Part shown: positions 28,211 to 37,734 of the stretch, piece by piece
Layout of the letters: every line of letters begins with the position of its first letter
Numbering within the stretch: the stretch's first letter is position 1
Assembly (NCBI RefSeq): GCF_007273535.1
Contig: NZ_RIBP01000004.1
Coordinates: 1,960,001 to 2,024,000, forward strand
Direction of reading: 5' to 3'
From: Niallia circulans
Lineage (GTDB): Bacteria > Bacillota > Bacilli > Bacillales > Cytobacillaceae
Length of the DNA: 64,000 nucleotides
The notes under the pieces: generated by a model
The model's input: only the letters and a program-made list of their open reading frames with translations
What the model was told of the DNA's origin: nothing
Databases searched by the model: none
Position numbers and translations under genes: made by a program

Positions 28211-29218
28211 ATGACAATTAGTCCTGTTGAACAATTATTTACCGTATTTAATGAAACAGCGACTTTGCTGCAAGAGGAATTGCAATGCACCTATTTAGAG
28301 GCATTAGCAGAAACAGGAGAAAATATATTTCAAGCAGCCATTTTGCAGGATGAATTGAGTGAAGTTACAAAGAAAAGGCTGATGAAAAGCTATGAGTCAG
28401 TTTCTTTAGATAAATTCAGCAAAGAGGATATCCGTAAAGGGTTTCAATTGTCTATTCTAAAGGGCATGAAGGAAAATACACAGCCAAACCATCAAATGAC
28501 TCCAGACTCCATCGGAATGTTTATTGGCTATCTTGTTCAGAAATTTTATACAGATAAAGAAATGCGTTTGTTAGATTTGGCTGTTGGAACTGGTAATCTT
28601 TTGACTTCTGTAATCAACCAGCAGGGCCAAAAAAAAGCAGAAGCAATTGGAGTCGATATCGATGATCTTCTTCTCCAGCTTGCGTTTATTAATGCTAATC
28701 TCCAGGAGCAGCCGATTGAATTTTTTAACCAAGACAGTCTTGAAAAGCTGTTTATTGACCCAGTAGATATTGTTATTAGTGATTTACCTGTCGGTTATTA
28801 TCCAAATGATGTTGGAGCAAGTGAATATGAGCTTAAGGCTGAAACTGGTCATTCTTATGCACATCATCTTTTTATTGAACAATCAATAAATCATTTAAAA
28901 CCGGGTGGATTTGGTTTCTTTATGGTTCCAAATGGCTTGTTTGAAAGCGAACAGGCTCCAACGCTTCACGCTTATTTAAAAGAAGCAGTCCATATTCAAG
29001 CAATCATGCAGCTGCCATTGACATTATTTAAAAATAAACAGGCAGGAAAAAGCATTTTGATATTGCAGAAAAAGGGGGATACTATAAAAGCACCGAAGCA
29101 AGTGCTCCTTGCCAGCATTCCAAGTTTCTCGAACATGCAGGCGATGGAAAAAATTCTTGGTCAAGTTGACCAATGGCTACAGGAAAACAAGCAGCAAATG
29201 GATGGGACAAAAAAGTGA
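28211..29218 (+). CDS. ytxK: Class I SAM-dependent methyltransferase, YtxK
   Basis: 335-residue protein with an N6-adenine DNA methylase-like fold. DLAVGTGNLL (about residues 118-127) is the SAM-binding loop. The usual catalytic NPPY-type motif is replaced by SDLPVGYYP (about 194-202), so the target may differ from classic adenine methylases. No restriction partner is near, so this is a housekeeping orphan, and its position between tpx and ackA matches B. subtilis ytxK. The ATG at 28211 is preferred (AGGTGAGGG upstream) over the GTG at 28202. Confidence 0.9.
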   Translation: MTISPVEQLFTVFNETATLLQEELQCTYLEALAETGENIFQAAILQDELSEVTKKRLMKSYESVSLDKFSKEDIRKGFQLSILKGMKENTQPNHQMTPDSIGMFIGYLVQKFYTDKEMRLLDLAVGTGNLLTSVINQQGQKKAEAIGVDIDDLLLQLAFINANLQEQPIEFFNQDSLEKLFIDPVDIVISDLPVGYYPNDVGASEYELKAETGHSYAHHLFIEQSINHLKPGGFGFFMVPNGLFESEQAPTLHAYLKEAVHIQAIMQLPLTLFKNKQAGKSILILQKKGDTIKAPKQVLLASIPSFSNMQAMEKILGQVDQWLQENKQQMDGTKK

Positions 29219-29505
29219 CGCCAAAAGTACATCATTACCTGTTCTACTTAAAACAGCATTTGTACTAATACAGTCTGACGCTATTATATAAAAGCTTTTT
29301 CTTGTTTTTATGGCGAAATCATGAAAAAAAACAAAAAAACAAGAAAAAATCGAAGAACTGTATCAATATAACTTGAAATGTTCCTGACACAATGTTTAAA
29401 TGAGAAATTGAGAGATATTTGTCCAGTATAATTTATATATAAAGCTGTTCAATGTCAGATTAGCACAATAAAATGTTGTTATATAAAAGGGGAGTAAAAT
29501 ACTTT

Positions 29506-30696
29506 ATGGCAAAAATTATTGCGATCAATGCAGGTAGTTCTTCACTAAAGTTCCAACTTTTTGAAATGCCAAGTGAGGAAGTAATCACAAAAGGTCTTGT
29601 CGAACGAATCGGATTAAATGAAGCTGTCTTTAATATTTCATTTAATGGTGAAAAAATCAAAGAAGTAACAGAAATTCCTGATCACGAAGTAGCAGTAACA
29701 ATCCTATTGAATAAGTTAACTGAACTTGGCATCATCAAGTCACTAGACGAAATTGAAGGTATTGGTCACCGCGTTGTTCACGGTGGAGAAGAGTTTGCTG
29801 ACTCAGCATTAATTACAGATGAAGTATTAGAGAAAATTGACAATTTGTCAGAATTAGCACCACTTCACAACCCTGCTAACTTAACAGGAATTCGTGCATT
29901 CCAAAACGTTCTTCCTGAAGTGCCAGCTGTTGCTGTTTTTGATACTGCTTTCCATCAAACAATGCCTGAAAGCTCATATCTATACAGCCTTCCGTATGAG
30001 TATTATGAAAAATACGGCATTCGTAAATACGGTTTCCATGGAACAAGTCATAAATATGTTTCACAACGTGCTGCAGAGATGCTTGGTCGTCCAATTGACC
30101 AACTTCGCTTGATTTCTTGTCACTTAGGAAATGGTGCAAGTATTGCTGCAATTGAAGGCGGTAAATCAATCGATACTTCAATGGGCTTCACACCACTTGC
30201 TGGTGTAACAATGGGTACACGTTCAGGAAACATTGACCCTGCCTTAATTCCATATATCATGGAAAAAACAGATCAATCTGCAGATGAAGTATTGCAAGTA
30301 TTGAACAAAAAGAGCGGATTGCTTGGAATTTCAGGATTCTCAAGTGACCTTCGCGATATTACAGAACAAGCTCAAGCCGGCAACGAGCGTGCAGAATTGG
30401 CGTTAACTGTTTTTGCTGAGCATATTCATAAGTATATCGGTTCATACGCTTCTGGAATGAATGGTGTAGATGCAATCATCTTCACAGCTGGTATCGGAGA
30501 AAACAGTGAAGTTGTTCGTGCAAGAGTACTTCAAGGACTTGAGTTCATGGGTGTATATTGGGATCAGTCACTTAATAAGATCTCTGGTGAAGAATCATTC
30601 ATCAACTACCCTCACTCTCCAGTAAAAGTTATGGTTATTCCGACAAACGAAGAAGTAATGATTGCACGCGATGTAACAAGAATCGCAAGCGTATAA
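29506..30696 (+). CDS. ackA: Acetate kinase
   Basis: 396-residue ASKHA-fold enzyme interconverting acetate plus ATP with acetyl phosphate in overflow metabolism. Motifs: [17 protein letters not shown] at the N-terminus, [26 protein letters not shown] and GIGENS near the end. The start at 29506 matches the family N-terminus; GGGGAG lies 12 bases upstream. In B. subtilis ackA is activated by CcpA and CodY; I could not identify a convincing cre in the 287-base upstream gap. It is followed by its own terminator. Confidence 0.97.
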   Translation: MAKIIAINAGSSSLKFQLFEMPSEEVITKGLVERIGLNEAVFNISFNGEKIKEVTEIPDHEVAVTILLNKLTELGIIKSLDEIEGIGHRVVHGGEEFADSALITDEVLEKIDNLSELAPLHNPANLTGIRAFQNVLPEVPAVAVFDTAFHQTMPESSYLYSLPYEYYEKYGIRKYGFHGTSHKYVSQRAAEMLGRPIDQLRLISCHLGNGASIAAIEGGKSIDTSMGFTPLAGVTMGTRSGNIDPALIPYIMEKTDQSADEVLQVLNKKSGLLGISGFSSDLRDITEQAQAGNERAELALTVFAEHIHKYIGSYASGMNGVDAIIFTAGIGENSEVVRARVLQGLEFMGVYWDQSLNKISGEESFINYPHSPVKVMVIPTNEEVMIARDVTRIASV

Positions 30697-30707
30697 CCAC
30701 TATAAAT

Positions 30708-30749
30708 AAAAAGACAATTCTTTGCTCTGCAAAGGATTGTCTTTTTTTA
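30708..30749 (+). terminator. Terminator of ackA
   Basis: AAAGACAAT-CTTTGC pairs with GCAAAG-ATTGTCTTT, then a T-run. Confidence 0.92.
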
Positions 30750-30826
30750 GTTTAGGCTAGTTCAAATGGTATACTAAACAGTGAGACTACATTTAATAGG
30801 GCTGGTACATAGAAAGGAGTCAATTT

Positions 30827-31666
30827 ATGCTGACATATAGGGAAGAAGAAGTACTTAAGGAATTGTCCGAGTGGGAGAGAGTACTTTTTTCGTATGATAA
30901 GACAGATTTGGAAAGCTTATATGAGAAGTATGTAAGAAAAAGCATGTCGTTTATGGAAGAAAGTAAGTGGGCTGAACTTTATTCCATTGTCGATAGTTCC
31001 TTGTTCCATGCATATACAATGATTCTTAGCTCCAGCCTTCATGAAAACTCCAATGAACGAATGCTCTCAACAGCAAGAATATTTAATGAAAATATTACAG
31101 ACATAGCTGATATGAAAAAACTAACAATTGATCAGCTCCATTTTATTGGCCAGCAGCAAATGGCGAAGCATCGTCTCTATGCGTGTGTCCAAGGCGGTAT
31201 CGCTGGAACAGGGGGGATTGCTGCAGCTGCAACAGACTTCTTGGCATTAATGGTGATTAATATACGCTTCTGTCAGCAAACCTCTGCCCTTTTTGGTTCA
31301 CCAAGCAATACGCCGACAGAAATAATGACAGCATTAAAGGTGCTCCACGGCGCATGTCTGCCAAAAAGACTCCAAGGAAGGGCTTGGGCAGAGCTGATGG
31401 AAGAGATGGAAAGGCCGAGTAATTACTTTTATGAAGGAACAGAAAATGTTGCCAGCAATGAGACGGTAGAGGTCATGCTGCAGCAAACAATGAAAATGTT
31501 TAGTATTTTTCTTTTCGGTAAAAAAACATACAAAAAAATGCCGCTTGTCAGTATGCTGATTGGTGCAGGAGCAAATTATCAATATACAAATAAGATAACT
31601 GAATTTTCCTACAAGTATTATCAAAGACGCTATTTGTATGAAAAGCTGCAGGGCAGAACTAATTAG
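30827..31666 (+). CDS. EcsC-family protein
   Basis: 279-residue protein with the EcsC domain: KHRLYACVQGGIAGTGGIAA, then a TDFLALMVINIRFCQQTSALFG segment, and a C-terminal KKMPLVSMLIGAGANYQYT region, two stretches of which are hydrophobic enough to touch membrane. The B. subtilis namesake EcsC is encoded with the Ecs ABC transporter, but this copy has no transporter neighbour and its function is unknown. GAAAGGAG lies before the ATG. moaB starts 13 bases after its stop. Confidence 0.85.
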   Translation: MLTYREEEVLKELSEWERVLFSYDKTDLESLYEKYVRKSMSFMEESKWAELYSIVDSSLFHAYTMILSSSLHENSNERMLSTARIFNENITDIADMKKLTIDQLHFIGQQQMAKHRLYACVQGGIAGTGGIAAAATDFLALMVINIRFCQQTSALFGSPSNTPTEIMTALKVLHGACLPKRLQGRAWAELMEEMERPSNYFYEGTENVASNETVEVMLQQTMKMFSIFLFGKKTYKKMPLVSMLIGAGANYQYTNKITEFSYKYYQRRYLYEKLQGRTN

Positions 31667-31679
31667 GGAGGAAAAAGGC

Positions 31680-32177
31680 TTGAGCATAAACGAGCATACG
31701 AACAAAAAGTATACCCATATCGCATGTAAAGTGATTACCATAAGTGACACAAGAACAGAAGCAGATGACAAAAGCGGGAAAATGATAATCGACCTGCTTG
31801 AAGCAGCAGGTCATCATGCAGTGAGTTATGTGATTATTAAGGATGAAAAAACAGAAATCCAAAGAGAACTGACAGATTCAGCAGCAGTAGAAGCTATTAT
31901 CTTAAATGGTGGAACAGGTATTTCCGAAAGGGATGTTACGATTGAAGCAGTCAAACCATTATTAACAAAAGAAATTAGCGGGTTCGGAGAGCTGTTTAGA
32001 ATGCTCAGCTACACAGAGGATATTGGACCCGCAGCAATGCTGTCAAGAGCGATTGCGGGAACGCTTGGAAGGCGTGTTGTTTTTGCAATGCCTGGTTCGA
32101 CAGGTGCTGTTAAGCTAGGGATGAAAAAGCTGGTGCTCCCAGAGCTGACTCATATTGTGAGCGAGCTTCATAAATAA
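31680..32177 (+). CDS. moaB: Molybdenum cofactor biosynthesis protein B
   Basis: 165-residue MoaB/MogA-fold protein that adenylates molybdopterin. Seen: VITISDTRTEADDKSGKMI, LNGGTGISERDVTIEAVKPL, and AGTLGRRVVFAMPGSTGAVKL, the substrate-binding motifs. TTG 31680 is chosen because GGGAGG lies eight bases upstream; the ORF opens 14 codons earlier inside the preceding gene. Position before argG matches B. subtilis. Confidence 0.92.
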   Translation: MSINEHTNKKYTHIACKVITISDTRTEADDKSGKMIIDLLEAAGHHAVSYVIIKDEKTEIQRELTDSAAVEAIILNGGTGISERDVTIEAVKPLLTKEISGFGELFRMLSYTEDIGPAAMLSRAIAGTLGRRVVFAMPGSTGAVKLGMKKLVLPELTHIVSELHK

Positions 32178-32206
32178 TCGGAACTTCTGAATAAGATCTT
32201 GCATAA

Positions 32207-32231
32207 AAGGGAGGGAAACCTCTCTTTTTTT
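32207..32231 (+). terminator. Terminator of moaB
   Basis: GGGAGG and CCTCTC arms around GAAA, followed by T7. Confidence 0.82.
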
Positions 32232-32412
32232 GAGTGGTTTTTATTAGGGTGAAAATTCTAATTGTTCTGAACTAGTAATGAACTCAAGATAGTGCAACTT
32301 CTTATGTGGAACAGGTGTGAGACGGATATTATAAATATAAATATTTTTGTATTTTTATAAAATTAAAGCTTGATATTCTAAAAGAAAGTTGTTAAAGTGA
32401 TTAATATAGTTT

Positions 32413-32450
32413 TTGAATAAAAATATAAATAAATGAATAAATATTCGTAT
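32413..32450 (+). promoter_or_regulatory. Two ARG-box-like sites upstream of argG
   Basis: TGAATAAAAATATAA at about 32414-32428 and TGAATAAATATTCG at about 32434-32447 resemble the ArgR/AhrC box (TGAATwwwwATTCA); the second is near-perfect. Sitting just before the argG ribosome site, they would allow arginine-dependent repression of argGH. Confidence 0.7.
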
Positions 32451-32470
32451 ATATAGGAGGAAAAACGCTC

Positions 32471-33679
32471 ATGGCGAATCCAAAAATTGTTTTAGCATAT
32501 TCAGGTGGTTTAGATACATCCGTAGCAATCAAATGGCTTCAGGATCAAGGGTATGATGTTGTTGCTTGCTGTCTTGACGTAGGGGAAGGCAAGGACTTGA
32601 AATTCGTACAGGAAAAAGCTTTATCTGTTGGAGCGGTTCAATCATATGTAATTGATGCTAAAGAAGAGTTTGCACAGGAGTTTGCTTTAGTGGCAATGCA
32701 GGCACATACTTTATATGAAGGTAAATATCCTCTTGTGTCTGCTCTTTCAAGACCATTGATTGCGAAAAAACTAGTAGAAGTGGCAGAAAAAGAAAATGCA
32801 GTTGCAGTAGCACACGGATGTACAGGGAAAGGAAATGACCAAGTACGTTTCGAGGTTTCCATCCAAGCCCTTAATCCAAACCTGAAAGTGTTGGCGCCAG
32901 TGCGCGAATGGGGCTGGTCTCGTGAGGAAGAGATTGAATATGCAAAAGAAAAAAATATTCCAATTCCTATCAATTTAGACAGTCCATTCTCTATTGACCA
33001 AAATTTATGGGGACGCAGCAATGAGTGCGGTATCTTGGAAGATCCATGGGCAGCACCGCCAGAAGAGGCTTATGACTTAACAGTTAGCTTAGAGGATGCG
33101 CCAGATACACCAGATGTTATTGAAATTGACTTTAAAGAAGGTGTACCGGTAAGCATTGACGGTATTTCATACAAATTGTCTGACCTCATTCTTGAGTTGA
33201 ATAAATTAGCAGGTAAACATGGAGTTGGCCGTATTGACCATGTTGAAAACCGCCTAGTTGGCATTAAATCTCGTGAGGTTTATGAATGTCCTGGTGCCAT
33301 TACATTAATTAAAGCTCATAAAGAGCTTGAAGATATTACACTTGTTAAAGAAGTGGCTCACTTCAAACCAGTTATTGAGAAGAAAATCACTGAGGTTATT
33401 TATGAAGGCTTATGGTTCTCTCCATTGACTAAAGCCTTGCAAGCATTCTTGCAGGAAACACAAAAGAACGTGACAGGAACTGTTCGTGTGAAGCTGTTTA
33501 AAGGTCATTCCATTGTAGAAGGAAGAAAGTCTCCGAACTCCTTATATGATGAAAAGCTAGCAACATACACTTCTGATGATGAGTTCGATCATGCAGCTGC
33601 AGTTGGCTTCATTAAGCTTTGGGGTCTGCCAACAAAGGTGCAAAGCATTGTGGAAAACAACAAGAAGGTGACAGTGTGA
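32471..33679 (+). CDS. argG: Argininosuccinate synthase
   Basis: 402-residue enzyme condensing citrulline and aspartate with ATP in arginine synthesis. The PP-loop AYSGGLDTS lies at residues 8-16, and [15 protein letters not shown] and WGRSNECG are further family motifs. AGGAGG precedes the ATG. The last four bases overlap the argH start (GTGA), so argG and argH are translationally coupled. Confidence 0.98.
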   Translation: MANPKIVLAYSGGLDTSVAIKWLQDQGYDVVACCLDVGEGKDLKFVQEKALSVGAVQSYVIDAKEEFAQEFALVAMQAHTLYEGKYPLVSALSRPLIAKKLVEVAEKENAVAVAHGCTGKGNDQVRFEVSIQALNPNLKVLAPVREWGWSREEEIEYAKEKNIPIPINLDSPFSIDQNLWGRSNECGILEDPWAAPPEEAYDLTVSLEDAPDTPDVIEIDFKEGVPVSIDGISYKLSDLILELNKLAGKHGVGRIDHVENRLVGIKSREVYECPGAITLIKAHKELEDITLVKEVAHFKPVIEKKITEVIYEGLWFSPLTKALQAFLQETQKNVTGTVRVKLFKGHSIVEGRKSPNSLYDEKLATYTSDDEFDHAAAVGFIKLWGLPTKVQSIVENNKKVTV

Positions 33680-35064
33680 AGAAATTATGGGGAGGCAGAT
33701 TTACAAAATCTGCAGAAGAATGGGTAGACGAATTCGGTGCATCCATCTCCTTTGATCAAGAGCTTGTCCTTGAAGATATTGACGGAAGCATTGCCCATGT
33801 GGCAATGCTTTCTGAAACAGGAATCATAACTTCGGAGGAAGCGGAAAAAATCAAAGCTGGGTTGCTTCTTTTGAAAGAAAAGGCAGAAAAAGAAGAACTG
33901 GAATTCTCTGTGAAACTGGAGGATATTCATTTAAATCTGGAAAGTCAGCTGACTGAGCTGATTGGTCCTGTTGGCGGGAAGCTTCACACAGGCAGAAGCC
34001 GAAACGACCAGGTTGCAACAGATATGCATTTATATTTGCGCAAGCAAGTGCAAAGCATTATTTCTTTGTTAGAAGAGCTTCAAGGAGCATTACTTGAAAA
34101 GGCTGAAGCTAACATCGAGACAATCATGCCTGGATATACACATTTGCAAAGAGCGCAGCCGATTTCCTTCGCACATCATTTAATGGCTTATTTCTGGATG
34201 TTTGAAAGAGACAAGGCTAGATATAAGGAAAACTTAAGCCGCATTAATGTATCTCCGCTTGGGGCAGGTGCTTTAGCTGGTACAACCTTCCCGATTGACC
34301 GTTACAAAACGGCTGAGTTGCTCGATTTTGCTAGCATCTACGAGAACAGTATGGATGCTGTTAGCGATCGTGATTTTATCTTGGAATTTTTATCAACAAG
34401 CAGCATCTTGATGATGCATCTTTCTAGATTCAGTGAAGAAATTATTCTTTGGTCAAGTCAGGAGTTCAAATTCATAGAATTGGATGACAGCTTCTCGACA
34501 GGCAGCAGCATTATGCCACAAAAGAAAAATCCTGATATGGCTGAGCTGATTAGAGGCAAAACAGGCAGAGTATACGGAAACCTTATGGGATTGCTGACGG
34601 TATTAAAAGGACTTCCGCTTGCTTACAACAAGGATATGCAGGAAGATAAAGAAGGTATGTTTGATACAGTAAAAACAGTTGTAGGTTCCTTAAAGATTTT
34701 TGCTGGCATGGTTCAAACGATGAAGGTGCAAACAGATACAATGGAACAGGCAACAAAAAATGACTTTTCAAATGCAACAGAGCTTGCTGATTATTTATCA
34801 GATAAAGGCATGCCATTTAGAGAAGCACATGAGGTTGTTGGGAAATTAGTATTGCATTGTGTTCAAAAGCAGTGTTTCTTGGCAGATTTGCCGCTTGATG
34901 AACTTCAAGCAGCAAGCGCACTGTTTGAAGGGGACATATATGAGGTACTAAATCCTCGTACTGCCGTTCAAAGAAGAAACAGTGCTGGTGGAACAGGATT
35001 CCTACAAGTGGAACAAGCTATTCAAAAAGCCAAAGAATGTTTAGAACCGCTAGTAAAGGCATAA
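33676..35064 (+). CDS. argH: Argininosuccinate lyase
   Basis: 462-residue fumarase-superfamily enzyme splitting argininosuccinate into arginine and fumarate. It begins [10 protein letters not shown] and contains the [13 protein letters not shown] motif, [15 protein letters not shown] and the signature [12 protein letters not shown] at about 277-288. The GTG start overlaps the argG stop by four bases with AGAAGG upstream; the frame opens 19 codons earlier inside argG. A terminator follows. Confidence 0.98.
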   Translation: MKKLWGGRFTKSAEEWVDEFGASISFDQELVLEDIDGSIAHVAMLSETGIITSEEAEKIKAGLLLLKEKAEKEELEFSVKLEDIHLNLESQLTELIGPVGGKLHTGRSRNDQVATDMHLYLRKQVQSIISLLEELQGALLEKAEANIETIMPGYTHLQRAQPISFAHHLMAYFWMFERDKARYKENLSRINVSPLGAGALAGTTFPIDRYKTAELLDFASIYENSMDAVSDRDFILEFLSTSSILMMHLSRFSEEIILWSSQEFKFIELDDSFSTGSSIMPQKKNPDMAELIRGKTGRVYGNLMGLLTVLKGLPLAYNKDMQEDKEGMFDTVKTVVGSLKIFAGMVQTMKVQTDTMEQATKNDFSNATELADYLSDKGMPFREAHEVVGKLVLHCVQKQCFLADLPLDELQAASALFEGDIYEVLNPRTAVQRRNSAGGTGFLQVEQAIQKAKECLEPLVKA

Positions 35065-35065
35065 G

Positions 35066-35100
35066 GAAAAGAGGCATCCAATATGGAATGCCTCTTTTTT
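35066..35100. terminator. Terminator of argGH (also reaches the uspA stop)
   Basis: AAAAGAGGCATTCC-like arms (AGAGGCATCC/GGAATGCCTCT) with T6. The T-run ends at the stop codon of the convergent universal-stress gene, and the A-run on the other side may serve that gene. Confidence 0.88.
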
Positions 35101-35543
35101 CATATTCCGTTTCTTACAATTAAAACATCACAAGGTGCATTGCGGGCAATACCTTCGGAAACGCTTCCGATAATAAACCGTTCGACCGTATTTAATCCAG
35201 TAGCACCACAGATAATCAAGTCTGCATCATATTTTTCAGCGATTTCCCTTGGAATTACCGCTCTTGGTGAACCGAATTCAATTGCCTTTTCCACGCCTGA
35301 AAGTCCGACTCGTTCTGCCTTTCTTGTATACTTATCCATTAGTTCCTTAGCAAACTCGTCTGCTTTGGAAGCAACGGACTGGTCAAATGCCGCAACTGTT
35401 GCGAAAGAACGAGTGTCAATAACATGTGCTAAAATAAGTTCAGCATCATTTTTCAACGCAATAGAAACAGCCTTTTCAAATGCTTTTTCCCCCTGCTCTG
35501 AACCGTCGACGGCAACAATGATTTTCTTATACGATAACTCCAT
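35100..35543 (-). CDS. Universal stress protein, UspA family
   Basis: 147-residue single-domain Usp. KIIVAVDGSEQGEKAFEKA at the N-terminus and the ATP-binding pattern GATGLNTVERFIIGSVSEGI near the C-terminus (G-x2-G-x9-G-S/T) indicate an ATP-binding, UspFG/MJ0577-like member. AGGAGG is seven bases before the ATG. It is a lone gene between argH and a divergent small ORF. Confidence 0.92.
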   Translation of the reverse strand: MELSYKKIIVAVDGSEQGEKAFEKAVSIALKNDAELILAHVIDTRSFATVAAFDQSVASKADEFAKELMDKYTRKAERVGLSGVEKAIEFGSPRAVIPREIAEKYDADLIICGATGLNTVERFIIGSVSEGIARNAPCDVLIVRNGI

Positions 35544-35653
35544 ATTAACAGCCTCCTTTTACTCTCTCTTAATTATATACCCACAGCCTGCATAACATTA
35601 ACGTTAAAATGCAACAATAAAAAGGCATTTCAAAACAGGAGGGGACAGCCATC

Positions 35654-35788
35654 ATGAGGGATACAAAGGGAAACACAAAATTTGATTATGATGAAAACGG
35701 CCATTTAGAAGTAACGGCACAAGTGATGGACGCTTATAATGACGGAGCCATTGACAACTTAATCATCCGCAGTCAAGAGGAAAAATAA
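35654..35788 (+). CDS. Small conserved-looking protein, 44 aa
   Basis: 44-residue acidic protein, not recognised with certainty. It runs MRDTKGNTKF to NLIIRSQEEK with no cysteine or membrane segment. An excellent ribosome site (AGGAGGGG) lies nine bases before the ATG, and the frame fits a normal codon pattern, so I take it as real. It is divergent from uspA and convergent with the M24 peptidase gene. B. subtilis has a small gene of similar size in this neighbourhood (ytzD), but I cannot confirm identity. Confidence 0.6.
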   Translation: MRDTKGNTKFDYDENGHLEVTAQVMDAYNDGAIDNLIIRSQEEK

Positions 35789-35789
35789 A

Positions 35790-35842
35790 CAAAAAAAACT
35801 GACTCAAACTCCGTTGTCAAACGGTCATTTGAGTCAGCACCT
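35790..35842 (-). terminator. Terminator of the M24 peptidase gene
   Basis: On the minus strand CTGACTCAAA pairs with TTTGAGTCAG around a partly paired loop, followed by T8. The T-run is only on the minus-strand side. Confidence 0.87.
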
Positions 35843-35845
35843 CTA

Positions 35846-36943
35846 TTATGAGATGACTTGAAGCTCCTTTGGAAACTTCGTCAATATTTCCACGCCATCT
35901 TCTGTTACATAAACATCATCTTCAATTCTTACTCCAGCAATATTCGGTACATAAATACCCGGCTCAATTGTGTAAACCATGCCAGTTTTAAGTACAAGCG
36001 GATTTGTTGAAGTAAGGGATGGATACTCATGAACACTAATGCCAAGTCCATGTCCAAGACGATGCGGGAAGTATTCTCCGTACCCTGCGTCTTTAATGAC
36101 ATTGCGTGCTGCAAGATCTATATCCATGCATTTTGCTCCAGGCTTTGATGCATCAAGAGCAGCAAGCTGTGCCTTTAATACAGTGTCATAAATATTCTTT
36201 TGGTCATCATTAATATCGCCATAAGCTACCGTTCTTGTTATATCTGAACAATATCCATCAACGACAACCCCAAGATCAAACAGAACCAAATCTCCTTTTT
36301 TGATCTTCGTATTGTCTGGGTTTCCATGTGGAGAAGCTCCGTTTTTACCTGTTAGTACCATTGTAGAAAAGGACATTTTGCCAATTCCTTTTTTCTTCAG
36401 TTCATATTCTATTGCAGCCAAAACTTCCATTTCTGTTTTGCCTTCTGTAATCTCACTGCAGCCAACTTCAATTGCGTAATCGGCCCATTTACAGGCTTCA
36501 CGGATCTTCGCAAGCTCCTGCTCTGATTTTACCATTCTTACTTCATTGAGCTTTTCCTCTGCAGGGAGGAAGCCTTCAACAGCAGGGAAATATTGCTTCA
36601 AAGCTTCATAGCGTTGAACGTTCATATGCTCCTTTTCAACGGCGATTCTTTTTGCCGAAGCTTTTTTTGCTACCTTTTCTTGAATTGCTTCCCAAGGATT
36701 ATCTGTATCGCTATAGCCAATTATGTCATATTGCCAGCCAGCATTTCTTGCATCATTTTGCTCCATTGCTGGACAGACAAGGATTGGCTCTTCCTTTGGA
36801 AAAAGAATAAGCGCTAATAATCGTTCATGCGGGTCACTATAAAAACCGCTTAAATAAAAAATATTATCTGTTGATGTCAAGAAAGTAAAATCAATTGCTT
36901 CCTGTTCCATCCATGTTGAAATTTCCTTTAATTGTCTTTCCAA
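35846..36943 (-). CDS. M24 family Xaa-Pro peptidase (PepQ/YkvY-like)
   Basis: 365-residue cytoplasmic metallopeptidase cleaving Xaa-Pro peptides. An N-terminal creatinase-like domain (1-125) precedes the pita-bread domain. Metal ligands are seen in FDLGVVVDGYCSDITRT (two Asp), RLGHGLGISVHEYPS (His), TIEPGIYVPN (Glu) and VRIEDDVYVT (Glu). Dipeptidase (PepQ) versus aminopeptidase P specificity cannot be told by eye. A good AGGAGG lies before the ATG. Monocistronic. Confidence 0.9.
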   Translation of the reverse strand: MERQLKEISTWMEQEAIDFTFLTSTDNIFYLSGFYSDPHERLLALILFPKEEPILVCPAMEQNDARNAGWQYDIIGYSDTDNPWEAIQEKVAKKASAKRIAVEKEHMNVQRYEALKQYFPAVEGFLPAEEKLNEVRMVKSEQELAKIREACKWADYAIEVGCSEITEGKTEMEVLAAIEYELKKKGIGKMSFSTMVLTGKNGASPHGNPDNTKIKKGDLVLFDLGVVVDGYCSDITRTVAYGDINDDQKNIYDTVLKAQLAALDASKPGAKCMDIDLAARNVIKDAGYGEYFPHRLGHGLGISVHEYPSLTSTNPLVLKTGMVYTIEPGIYVPNIAGVRIEDDVYVTEDGVEILTKFPKELQVIS

Positions 36944-37110
36944 GGAATTATTCCTCCTTAATATACAAGCATGTACTATTAATTATCACTAATAAGATTA
37001 TCAACAACTCTATTGCTTGTAAACCTTTAGCAGCTCGAAATAATTATTATTAACATTTTTCAAACTTGTCCGCATAGAATGATTATAAGTGAGAAATGAG
37101 GAGGCAGAAA

Positions 37111-37356
37111 ATGAAGAAGAATCGTTATTTACTTTGTATTTTATTATGTGGTGTCCTTCTATATTACGGAGTGCCAAGACTTGCTCCATATGATGCCGGA
37201 ATAGCAGGTGTCTTTTCCATCACTTGGCTGGCCTTTGCCATATTCGTGCTGGCAGGAAATTTAACTGCATTGTTATATGCTCCAAAAGGAAAACAAGGAA
37301 GTAAAAAAACGCTGCAGCAGCTACAGAAAAAAAGAAAGATTCGTTACTATCAATAA
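37111..37356 (+). CDS. Small membrane protein, two helices
   Basis: 81-residue protein with hydrophobic segments at about 6-20 and 34-57 and a basic C-terminal tail (about ten Lys/Arg in the last 20). The start at 37111 follows GAGGAGG by six bases; the frame opens five codons earlier. I do not recognise the family. B. subtilis has the small membrane protein YtpI next to ytoI/nrnA, but no clear resemblance can be asserted. Confidence 0.7.
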   Translation: MKKNRYLLCILLCGVLLYYGVPRLAPYDAGIAGVFSITWLAFAIFVLAGNLTALLYAPKGKQGSKKTLQQLQKKRKIRYYQ

Positions 37357-37363
37357 CTAATAT

Positions 37364-37449
37364 AAAAGCTTGCCAACCTTACATCCACACCGGCGTTTGA
37401 AATTGCCAAATGGTGGATAAAAAAGAAGGGGTTTGGCAAGCTTTTTTTT
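37364..37449 (+). terminator. Long composite terminator hairpin
   Basis: AAAGCTTGCCAA at 37365-37376 pairs with TTGGCAAGCTTT near 37433-37444, followed by a T-run. The 56 bases between them contain a second inverted repeat ATCCAC...GTGGAT. It is unusually long for an intrinsic terminator. Confidence 0.82.
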
Positions 37450-37734
37450 ATCCAAATATTATTACAGTTGGTATTTTTGTTTATAACAAATTAACAGCTT
37501 GTTTGAATTTGCACTGTGAAATAAGTATAAAATGATTTATCTGCAAAAACTGTACTAATAATTTTTTGAATAAAATTTAGACTGTTATATATATAATAGA
37601 TTGAATAGAAGGATTGGACATTCTATAATAATAGATAAGAAAAAAACTTGTTAAAATATATTTTTTAAAAAAATACAGGAATGAACAATATGAAGATTTT
37701 TACATAAAGATACAAGTTTAAAGGAGGGTGAACA
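37450..37734. other. AT-rich upstream region of ytoI
   Basis: About 285 bases without a gene. TTGAAT near 37566 and ATATAAT-like sequence near 37592 suggest a sigma-A promoter, but the spacing is ambiguous. Nothing else is seen. Confidence 0.35.

Noticed and set aside
30827..31666. Possible Ecs transporter locus
   Set aside because: Only the EcsC-like protein is present; no ABC transporter genes are adjacent.
35083..35595. 170-codon plus-strand frame
   Set aside because: Complement of the uspA gene, whose motifs and ribosome site are clear on the minus strand.
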